DNA of 64,000 bases from Sphingomonas changnyeongensis (lineage in GTDB: Bacteria > Pseudomonadota > Alphaproteobacteria > Sphingomonadales > Sphingomonadaceae): the NCBI RefSeq assembly GCF_009913435.1, contig NZ_CP047895.1, positions 2,663,501-2,727,500 on the forward strand, given 5' to 3'. The position numbers were made by a program, and so were the translations under genes. This document shows positions 54,575 through 62,537 of the stretch, piece after piece. The first letter of the stretch is position 1; each line of letters starts with the position of its first letter. The notes under the pieces were generated by a model that was given only the letters and a program-made list of their open reading frames with translations, was not told the origin of the DNA and searched no databases.

Positions 54575-57268
54575 ATGACGGCAGTTGGAAAGATTGTTCG
54601 CCGCGCGGGCGCGGTGTCGGCACTGGCGCTGGCGCTGGGCAGCATGGCGGGCCGCGCGCACGCCGCGCCGGCACCGGAGCCGGGGCTGGACGAAACGGCA
54701 CAGCCGGTCGCCGAAGATGCCGGCGACGCCGACATCGTCGTCACCGGATCGATCGTCGCCGCGCAGGAAGCCTCGATCACCGCCAAGCGCCGGGCCGACA
54801 ATCTGGCCGACATCGCCGCCGCCGATGCGGTCGGCCGCTATCCGGACCAGAACAGCGCCGCGGCGCTCGCCCGCCTGCCGGCGGTCGCCGTGCAGCGCGA
54901 TCAGGGCCAGGAACGCTATATCCAGGTGCGCGGCGCGCCCAATCGCTGGACCTCGGTCAGCTTTGACGGGGTGCCGGTGATCGGCGCGGACGAAGGCGGC
55001 GCATCGCGCGCCTTCCGCTTCGATGCGATCCCGGCGGTGCTGCTGAGCGAGATGGCGATCAACAAGTCGCTGACGCCCAACATTCAGGCCGAAGCCATCG
55101 TCGCCACCATCGACCTCAAAACCTATTCGCCGCTCAGCCAGACCGGTTTTCACGCGACCGGCGATGCCGGCTATGGCTGGATGGATCTGGGCAACGGGCC
55201 GCAGCGTCAGGGGTCGCTGCGCCTGTCATGGGCAAGCGACCGGTTCGGGATCGTGCTTGGCGGATCGCATTACCGGCGCGATCAGGTGACCGACAATCGC
55301 GAGGTCGGGCTGTATGACGATCAGGCCGGCCCCGCCGACCTGCAATTCGGCCCGACCGAGCTGGACATCCGCCAATACCGGCTGGTGCGCGAGAATAACG
55401 GCCTGTTCGCGGGGGTGGAGTTCAGCCCCGCCGAAGGCAGCCGGCTCTATGCGAAGGCGATCTATTCCGAGTTCAAGGACGACGAACAGCGCGACCAGTA
55501 TGAAATCCGGCTCGACCGCGCGGCATCGGGCGTCCGCAACCTGTCGGGCGGCGATCTGGTGCGCGTGCCGGTCCGCGGATCGTTCAACCTGGGCGAATAT
55601 CGCACCCGCAATTACATCAACACGCTGGGCGCGGAGCACAAGGCGGGCGCATGGCGGGTGAGCGCAGCGCTCAACTACACGCGCACCGAAAACACCACCT
55701 ATCTGCCGCTGATCCAGGCGAGCACGCCGGGCGCGGCCGCGCCGTCGGTGACGTTCGATTTCAGCCAGCCGATCCTGCCACGGGTGCAGTTGTTCCGCAC
55801 GGTCGCGGGCGTGCTGCCGGGCAGCTTTGCGCGCGGCCCGGCGCTGGACGGGTTCGACCAGACGAGCCTGGTCAACACGCCCACCTCGCCGGCCATCCTG
55901 CTGCCGATCACGCAGGACGTGTTCACCGACAGCTATACCGCCAAGTTCGACATCAGCCGCGAAACCGATGCCCTGACGCTGTCGGCGGGGTTCCTGGCGG
56001 CCGATCGCAACATTGACGGCTTCACCTTTGCCCTGTCGAACACGATCAACCTCGCCTCCGCGCCGGGCGCCGTCGGCCTGTCCTTCGATCCCGCGCGCTA
56101 CATCACCGGCCGTCCGTGGCAGACCGGCTTTCCGCTCGGGATCAACTTCACCTATGTCGACAATGTCGCGATGCGGCGCGACATCGACACGCTGCTGGCG
56201 ACGCTGCGGACCGCCGGGCGCTATGATCCCGCAGCGAACGTGCCACCGGAAAACCGCTTCACGCTCGGCGAACGGCTGCTTGCCGGCTATGCGATGGCGC
56301 GGTTCGCCTTTGACAGCGGCCAGGTGACCGCCGGGGTCCGCATCGAGAATTTCCGTCTTGCCAGCCGCGGCACCGCACGGCTGGGCGGCGGCGTGCTGCT
56401 GCCGCTGGGCGTCGTCCAGGATTACACCGACTTTTTCCCCAGCGTGAATGCGCGCTTCGACCTTGGGCGCGACATCGTGCTGCGCGCCGCCGTGCAGCGC
56501 GGGATCGCCCGCCCCTCCTTTGGCGAGGTGCGCGTGGGCGCGGCGATCAACGACACGACGCTGCCCGGCACGATCAGCGGCGGCAACCCGACGCTGCGCC
56601 CCGAATATACCTGGGGGGCGGATGCCAGCCTTGAATATTATCTGCCCGGCAAGGGGCTGATCGCGCTGTCGGCCTTTCACCGCTGGGTCGACAATGTGCT
56701 CTATGCCACCCAGCGCCCGGTCGGCAGCGACGCCTTTGACGGCGGCGGGGTGGATCGGTCGGGCTATCTGCTCACCTCGACCTTCAATGGCGGCAATGGC
56801 CGGCTCTACGGGGTCGAACTCAACTATCAGCAGGCCTTCACCTTCCTGCCCGGGCCGCTCGACGGGCTTGGCTTTCAGGGCAATGTGACCTTCCTGGGCG
56901 GCACGTTCGACACGCCCGAGCGGCGCAATATCGGCTTTCCCGGCACGTCGGACACGATCGTCAACGCCTCGCTTTACTATGAGAAGCACGGGCTGTCGGT
57001 GCGGCTCAGCTATCAGTGGCGCGACGACTGGCTGGAAACGCTCGGCATCGGCACCGGCGGCGGCGCGACGGGTGACGAGTTTCGCGGGGCCTATGACAAT
57101 CTGGACCTCGCGATCCGCTACGACATCAGCCCCAGGCTCGGCCTGTTCATCGACATGAACAATCTGACCGATGCGCGCTACACCGCGTTTCAGGGCGATC
57201 GCAGCCGCCCGACCGAGGTCGAGCAGATCGGCCGGCGTTACATGTTCGGCGTCCGGTTCGGCCTGTGA
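54575..57268 (+). CDS. TonB-dependent receptor, large (TIGR01782-like)
   Basis: An 897-residue outer-membrane receptor with signal peptide (AGRAHAAP). Its plug starts with IVVTGSIVAAQEASITAKRR and contains DAVGRYPDQNSAAALARLPA, RYIQVRGAPNRWTSVSFDGV and MAINKSLTPNIQAEAIVATI. This matches the receptor class common in sphingomonads and caulobacters, in which LADIAAADAVGRYPDQN is a hallmark. The barrel ends YMFGVRFGL with the terminal aromatic/leucine pattern. With the following phosphatase it could import a phosphorylated compound (inference). Confidence 0.9.
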   Translation: MTAVGKIVRRAGAVSALALALGSMAGRAHAAPAPEPGLDETAQPVAEDAGDADIVVTGSIVAAQEASITAKRRADNLADIAAADAVGRYPDQNSAAALARLPAVAVQRDQGQERYIQVRGAPNRWTSVSFDGVPVIGADEGGASRAFRFDAIPAVLLSEMAINKSLTPNIQAEAIVATIDLKTYSPLSQTGFHATGDAGYGWMDLGNGPQRQGSLRLSWASDRFGIVLGGSHYRRDQVTDNREVGLYDDQAGPADLQFGPTELDIRQYRLVRENNGLFAGVEFSPAEGSRLYAKAIYSEFKDDEQRDQYEIRLDRAASGVRNLSGGDLVRVPVRGSFNLGEYRTRNYINTLGAEHKAGAWRVSAALNYTRTENTTYLPLIQASTPGAAAPSVTFDFSQPILPRVQLFRTVAGVLPGSFARGPALDGFDQTSLVNTPTSPAILLPITQDVFTDSYTAKFDISRETDALTLSAGFLAADRNIDGFTFALSNTINLASAPGAVGLSFDPARYITGRPWQTGFPLGINFTYVDNVAMRRDIDTLLATLRTAGRYDPAANVPPENRFTLGERLLAGYAMARFAFDSGQVTAGVRIENFRLASRGTARLGGGVLLPLGVVQDYTDFFPSVNARFDLGRDIVLRAAVQRGIARPSFGEVRVGAAINDTTLPGTISGGNPTLRPEYTWGADASLEYYLPGKGLIALSAFHRWVDNVLYATQRPVGSDAFDGGGVDRSGYLLTSTFNGGNGRLYGVELNYQQAFTFLPGPLDGLGFQGNVTFLGGTFDTPERRNIGFPGTSDTIVNASLYYEKHGLSVRLSYQWRDDWLETLGIGTGGGATGDEFRGAYDNLDLAIRYDISPRLGLFIDMNNLTDARYTAFQGDRSRPTEVEQIGRRYMFGVRFGL

Positions 57269-57300
57269 CGCGCGCACGCGCTATCCCCATGGAGGCAAGG

Positions 57301-58371
57301 ATGATGCACAAGCTTCTGGCCGGCGCACTGCTGCTCGCCGTCGCGGCCCCGGCGCAGGCGATCGGCGATGCGCGGGTCGAGCGGATTGATGCCGCGACGG
57401 TGCGGCTGACCTGGACCGACGCGGCAGCGGTCGACATCTATGTGTCGCCCAGCCCCGATGCGACGCGGCGCGGATCCCGCCCCGTCATCCGGGACGACCG
57501 CGACGGGCGCGAGGATGTGGCGGCGAATGCCAGCATCCGCCAGTATTTCCTGATCCGCGACCGCCAGACCGGCGAGGTCAGGCGCGTTGCCGAACGCGTG
57601 CTGCCGCTCGAACGCGGATCGAACTTCCGCGATCTGGGCGGCTATCCGGCGGCGGGCGGCAAGCGCGTCAAATGGGGCCGCATCTTCCGCTCGGGCGCCA
57701 TGCCTCTGCTCAGCGACGGCGATTATGCCCATCTGAAGGGGCTTGGCCTGGGCGCGGTGATCGACCTGCGCTCGCTGGAGGAACGCGCGGTCGCGCCGAC
57801 GATGCTGGATGACCGCACCGGCGCGCTGTTCATCGCCAATGACTATTCGGCGCGGGCGATGTTCGCCGCACTGCGCCCCGCGCCGGGCGGCGGCGTGGAG
57901 CTGCCCGACAATCTCTATGCCGGCCTTGGCGACCTGCTGGAGCCGCAGCTGCGCGCGGTGTTCGACCGGCTGCTCGCGGGTCAGGGCAATCTCGTCTATC
58001 ACTGCTCTGCCGGGCAGGACCGGACGGGGATCACCAGCGCGCTGGTGCTGACGCTGCTCGGCGTGCCGCGCGACGTGATCCTGGCCGATTATCATCTGTC
58101 GACGCCGACCCGCCGGCCCGAGTTCGAAATGCCGCCGATCGACCCGGCCGCGCATCCCGACAACCCGATCGTCCAATATTATGCGGCGGCAGCCAAACGG
58201 CCGGGTGGCGTGCGCGCCGAACCGCTTTATGACCGGGACGGCGTCTCGCATCTGGCAAAGTTTCTCGCCGGGCTGGAGGCGAAGCACGGATCGGTGATGG
58301 CCTATCTGGAAAAAACCTTCGCACTGACCCCGGACCGCGTCGCCCGGCTGCGCGCCATGTATCTGGAGTAA
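57301..58371 (+). CDS. Secreted tyrosine/dual-specificity-type phosphatase
   Basis: A 356-residue protein with a signal peptide (LLAVAAPAQA). The phosphatase signature HCSAGQDRTG (catalytic Cys235, Arg241) fits C-x5-R enzymes. The region GSNFRDLGGYPAAGGKRVKWGRIFRSG is the usual start of the lipid/tyrosine phosphatase-like group. An N-terminal Ig-like ~90 residues precedes it. Export implies substrates outside the cytoplasm, perhaps organic phosphates. GGAGGCAAGG before ATG 57301 supports this start. It follows the receptor by 32 bp and likely shares its PHO-type control. Confidence 0.87.
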   Translation: MMHKLLAGALLLAVAAPAQAIGDARVERIDAATVRLTWTDAAAVDIYVSPSPDATRRGSRPVIRDDRDGREDVAANASIRQYFLIRDRQTGEVRRVAERVLPLERGSNFRDLGGYPAAGGKRVKWGRIFRSGAMPLLSDGDYAHLKGLGLGAVIDLRSLEERAVAPTMLDDRTGALFIANDYSARAMFAALRPAPGGGVELPDNLYAGLGDLLEPQLRAVFDRLLAGQGNLVYHCSAGQDRTGITSALVLTLLGVPRDVILADYHLSTPTRRPEFEMPPIDPAAHPDNPIVQYYAAAAKRPGGVRAEPLYDRDGVSHLAKFLAGLEAKHGSVMAYLEKTFALTPDRVARLRAMYLE

Positions 58372-58443
58372 GCAAGCACCGGCCCCGGGGACGGCCGCGC
58401 GGCCGAGCCTCGGCCGGCTGGTCCAGCCCGGCCCGGAAATGCG

Positions 58444-60431
58444 TCAAAAGTCGATGGTCAGATAGCCACCGATGCGCCGGCCGGCGATCAGGTCATAGGC
58501 CCCGGCCCCTGCAGCTCAAAGCCTTGCAGATCGGTGAGGTTTTCCAGTTGCAGCCGGACCAGCGCCGACTGGCCGGCAAGCTTGAAGCGATAACGCGCGC
58601 CCAGATCGACGAGCGTGCGGGCCGGAATCCGGGTCAGCGCGCTGACCGTCGCGGTTTCCGGGCTGCGGTGGCTGACCGCCAGATCGACGCCCAGCCCGTC
58701 CAGCACCGGCGGCTGCCAGTCCAGGTTCAGCTCCAGCCGCCGGCCGATTGCCCCGACCGGGCGTTCGCCGACCCGGCCCAGCGTCACGCCAGCGCCGGTA
58801 ACGCGCGGCCACAGCAGCACGCTGCCGGCGACGATGCTCAGCCTTTTGGTGACAGGGCCGGAGACCGACAGTTCGACACCGCGGTTGATGACCTTGCCCA
58901 GCGCGTCGAACCGGCCATCGGCGTCGAGGTTGAAATAGGGCTTGCGGACATCGAACAGCCCGGCGACCAGCCGCATGTCATCGCTGATCGCCCAGCGCAG
59001 GCCGGCATCGCGCTGGCTGGTGCGGATCGCGGGCAGCGCCTCGTTGCGGTTGGCAGCATTGCCCGGCGCGATGCCGCTTTCCTCCAGCCCCCTCACCGTT
59101 CCGGCATAGGCGACAAGGCGCGGGCTGATCTCGATCGCCAGCGTCGCATTGTGCAGCAGCGGGGATGCGTCGGTGGCGACGGGCGGCAGGCTGGGCAGAC
59201 CGATGCGCTTGCGATACCGCGTGCCCTGCACGCCAAGGCTGAGTTCGCCCACGCCAGGCCAGCGCACTTCCCAGGCGAGGCCACCGATGATCTGGCGCAC
59301 CCGGTCCTGCTGCTGCTCGCCAAAACCGAACCGGGGGGCCGGGGCGCGGGTCGGCGCAAAGATGCTGGTCGGGCCGAGATCGATGAAATCCGATCCGTCG
59401 AAGCGCCGGTCCCCTGCCCGCGCCCTGATGCTGGCGTGAACCAGATGGGTACGCGGCCCGTCCCGAAAGCTGCGCGTCAGGCGCAGCTCGCCGCTGGTCG
59501 ACGCGAATTTTGTCGGCGGATCGGCGATCACCAGCTGGCGGCCGGTGCCATCGCGATCGAGATCGGTCACCAGATTGGCAAAGCCGCGGGCATCGTCGAA
59601 CAGCGAGCGGAATAGCCCGGCCCGCAGCTCCCAGCCCGGCGCCGGCCGCCAGGTGCCAAGCACCCCGCCGTTGAACGCCACGCCGCGATAGCGCGCCCAT
59701 GCCGGCCCCTTGAAGAACCGCCGCGGCAGGCGCGGCGGCAGGTTTTCACCCGCGGGCAGAAAGATCGGCCCGGTCTGGTCGAACCCTTCGGACCGGGCCA
59801 TGAAGGGGACGATCTCGATCGCGTCGTCCGGCGCATAGCGCACCGCAAGCGAGACCTGCCAGAAACCGCCGCGCGTGCCGTTGTAGAAGCGGTCGTCGAA
59901 CAGCGCGCCGCCGGCGGCCACGCTCAGTCCCCGCGCCACCGGCAGATTGGCGTCAACCTCGAGCGCGGCATTGCCCCATTGGTTGAGCGCGCCCAGCAGG
60001 CTGACCGCCGCTTCGTCGCCGGGCTTGCGGAATGCATAGTCGACAATGCCGGTCGGCGCGGGAAACGGGCTCCCCAGCGCCGACAGCCCCACCCGGATCG
60101 TCGTCGCCCGGCGCAGGCGCGGATTGAGCCCCCAGACCTGATCGAAATACAGGCCGTCGATGCGCACATTGCCGGCAACGGTCGGCGAAAACCCGCGTAC
60201 ATTGGCCGCGTTGTAAAGCCCGATGGTCTCGCGCCCGATCGAGGTGCCAAAGGCATCGCCGGCGCTGCGCACGGCATTTTCGGCCGCGCGCGCGCCGGTT
60301 GCGGCCGTGGCATCATTGACCTCCTGGGCGATCGCCGGACCTGTCGTGAGCATCGGCACGGCCAGGCAAAAGGCACCTGCAATGAGTGCATGGCGCGGGA
60401 CCGGATGACCGGCTGCCGGCATCGCCGGCAT
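58444..60431 (-). CDS. TonB-dependent receptor of a probable zinc-response operon (apparent frameshift at 58500-58503)
   Basis: A receptor of about 661 residues. It has a signal peptide after MPAMPAAG (ending TGPAIAQE), a plug with VRGFSPTVAGNVRIDGLYFD, and barrel strands. The uninterrupted frame ends abruptly at GFELQGPGPMT (58488). One extra base in the CCCC at 58500-58503 restores YDLIAGRRIGGYLTIDF, a proper aromatic C-terminus, ending at 58444. ATG 60431 overlaps the DUF1826 stop (TGATG). Being last in an operon with a COG0523 GTPase suggests a zinc or metallophore substrate (inference). Confidence 0.85.
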
Positions 60432-61072
60432 CAGTCGCCCGCAACCGCCGGATTGATCACCAGCACCAGACGCCGCGCGCCCGTGCCGGCAATGGGGGGC
60501 GATCGGTGGATGATCGGCGCGTCGCTCAGCAGCCGCCCCTTGAACAGCGCCACATCGCCGGTCGCCAGCTGGCGGATGTCCAGATCCCCGGTGGCCGCCC
60601 CGGCGGCCAGCGCGGCGGCATCGTCGTTCGACAGCCACTGGCTGCCCGCCCCGGCATAGCTGGTGATCAGGCGCAGCGGCACATAATCGGCGTGGAACTT
60701 GCGGCAGGCATCGCCGGTGACGATCGCGAGCCGCAGATCGACCGCCGGGGCGGTCATCACCGGCCCGGCCAGCGCCGCAAGCGCGCCGACATCATCGATC
60801 AGCGCCGGGGCGGCCGGCCAGCCCGCGGCCGCCATCGCATCTGCAAGCCCGCGCGCGGCCGCGCCAAGGCCAGCGGTCACGCGCACTTCGCCATCGGCAT
60901 GGCGCGCCAGCGCCTCGGCCTCATCCGCCAGCACCGGCGTCAGTGCGCGCTCCCAGATGGCAAGATTGACCGCCGGATCGGCGATCGACCGCAAACAGCC
61001 GGCATCGGCACCGCAGGCGACGTGCGATGGGATGGCGGGCGATGGGACTGGAGCAAGGGCAAGCGCGCTCAT
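60431..61072 (-). CDS. DUF1826 domain protein
   Basis: A 213-residue cytosolic protein of unknown function. Core features: NLAIWERAL near the start, KFHADYVPLRLITSYAGAG (His-containing, cupin or iron-binding-like), GDVALFKGR and the C-terminal RRLVLVINPAV. The family is commonly found beside COG0523/CobW GTPases and is thought to belong to zinc-limitation responses. ATG 61072 overlaps the GTPase stop by ATGA; a longer frame to 61237 only shadows the GTPase gene. Confidence 0.8.
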   Translation of the reverse strand: MSALALAPVPSPAIPSHVACGADAGCLRSIADPAVNLAIWERALTPVLADEAEALARHADGEVRVTAGLGAAARGLADAMAAAGWPAAPALIDDVGALAALAGPVMTAPAVDLRLAIVTGDACRKFHADYVPLRLITSYAGAGSQWLSNDDAAALAAGAATGDLDIRQLATGDVALFKGRLLSDAPIIHRSPPIAGTGARRLVLVINPAVAGD

Positions 61073-62286
61073 GCCGCCTGCCTCTGACCCCAGGCCGGGA
61101 AAGGATCGGCCAGCCCCGCCCAGAGCGCGGGCCGGAAGCCGGCTTCGGGAACAAGACAGGCATCGAGGCGCTGGCGCAGCGCAGCCTCGTCCATGCCGAT
61201 GCCGATGAACACCAGTTCCTGGCGGCGGTCGCCCCAATCCTCGTCCCAGTGCTCGCGCACCAGCCGGTCAAAGGCGGGATTGTCGCGCGGCCAGCGTTCG
61301 GCGGGAATGGCGGCCCACCAGCGGCCGAGCGCCTGGCTGGTGACCTGGGCACCGGCCTGGCTCATTTCCCCGACCCAGTCGGGGCGCGTGGCGAGCCAGA
61401 AATGCCCCTTGGCGCGCACCACGCCGGGCCATGTTTGATTGAGGAACGCGCGGAACCGGGTCGGATCGAACGGCCGGCGGGCACGATAGACAAAGCTTTC
61501 AATGCCATAGGTTTCGGTTTCGGGCGCATGATCGGCAAAGCCGTAAAGCTCCTTGGCCCAGAGCGGATGCTGCTCAGCCTTGCCCTCCTCGAACAGGCCG
61601 GTGCCGAGCACCGCCGACAGCGGCACGCGGCTGTGATCGGCCTCGATCAGCTGTGCCTCGGGATTTAGCGCGCGCACCAGCTTGCGCACCGTATCCGGAT
61701 CGGCCGCCTCGCTGATCTTGTTGAGGATGATGACATCGGCGAACTCGATCTGTTCGACCAGCAGGCCGACAAGGCTGCGGGCATCGCCCTCGCCGGCGGT
61801 TTCGCCGCGATCGGCCAGAAAATCCTGGCTGGCATAATCATTGAGCAGATTGGCGGCATCGACCACCGTCACCATGCAGTCGAGCCGCGCGACGTCGGAC
61901 AGGCTGTCCCCCGCCTCATCCTCGAAGCTGAAGGTGGCGGCGACCGGCAGCGGTTCCGAAATGCCGGTCGATTCGATCACCAGCGCGTCGAAACGCCCTG
62001 CCTCGGCAAGCGCGCGCACCTCCTTCAGCAGATCCTCGCGCAGCGTGCAGCAGATGCAGCCATTGGTCATTTCAACCAGCGTTTCCTGCGTCTGCGCCAG
62101 CGCCGCCTCGCCGCCGCGCACCAGATCGGCGTCGATGTTCACCTCCGACATGTCGTTGACGATCACCGCCACGCGCCGCCCCTCGCGATTGGCGAGAATA
62201 TGGTTGAGCAGCGTCGTCTTGCCCGCTCCCAGAAAACCGGAAAGCACCGTCACCGGCAGGCGCGTATCTTCGGTGTCGAACATCAT
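61069..62286 (-). CDS. zigA: COG0523 (ZigA/CobW-family) GTPase, probable zinc metallochaperone
   Basis: A GTPase of about 405 residues. Walker A GFLGAGKTTLLNHIL, metal motif NGCICCTLREDLL (the CxCC of COG0523), ESTGISEPLPVA, and guanine motif ILNKISEA are present. A C-terminal CobW domain contains FWLATRPDWVGEMSQAG. Adjacent DUF1826 and a TonB receptor, plus an AT-rich site upstream, point to Zur-controlled zinc delivery. ATG 62286 or 62283 is used. Earlier ATGs (62304, 62319) lie within the possible regulatory site. CobW-type cobalt use is the alternative. Confidence 0.85.
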   Translation of the reverse strand: MMFDTEDTRLPVTVLSGFLGAGKTTLLNHILANREGRRVAVIVNDMSEVNIDADLVRGGEAALAQTQETLVEMTNGCICCTLREDLLKEVRALAEAGRFDALVIESTGISEPLPVAATFSFEDEAGDSLSDVARLDCMVTVVDAANLLNDYASQDFLADRGETAGEGDARSLVGLLVEQIEFADVIILNKISEAADPDTVRKLVRALNPEAQLIEADHSRVPLSAVLGTGLFEEGKAEQHPLWAKELYGFADHAPETETYGIESFVYRARRPFDPTRFRAFLNQTWPGVVRAKGHFWLATRPDWVGEMSQAGAQVTSQALGRWWAAIPAERWPRDNPAFDRLVREHWDEDWGDRRQELVFIGIGMDEAALRQRLDACLVPEAGFRPALWAGLADPFPAWGQRQAA

Positions 62287-62298
62287 GGCCCCATGCAC

Positions 62299-62323
62299 TG
62301 TCATGTTATGTTGTATCATATGC
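62299..62323. promoter_or_regulatory. Possible Zur site / promoter of the zinc-response operon
   Basis: An AT-rich island in GC-rich DNA, reading TGTCATGTTATGTTGTATCA and ATATG on the plus strand. One half (ATAACATGAC on the minus strand) resembles Zur half-sites, but the palindrome is imperfect. It sits immediately before the likely start, so the transcript would have a very short leader. Confidence 0.4.
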
Positions 62324-62537
62324 CAGCTGCTGCGCGCCGGGGCAAGCGAGGGCAGCGGCACCCCCCCTCCCCCGGCAGACGCATCCGGCACATTTCCCCC
62401 GTGCCGCCCGGCGGATTTGCGGTCGCCATGCGCGCAGCCAGATTGGAAAATCGGGTTTTTTGTGCAAGTCATCGCCATTGCGGTGACGGACGATCGACCC
62501 GCGCCGATAGAGGGTGAAAGCAGGCAGTTTGCGGTGG

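Noticed and set aside
58372..58443. GC-rich inverted sequences between the phosphatase and the receptor as a terminator
   Set aside because: Short stems such as CGGCCGAG/CTCGGCCG are present but without a T-tract. In DNA of this composition such stems arise easily by chance.
60432..60638. N-terminal extension of the zinc-operon receptor to 60638
   Set aside because: The extension overlaps DUF1826 coding sequence and lacks a signal peptide. ATG 60431 gives one and overlaps the upstream stop.
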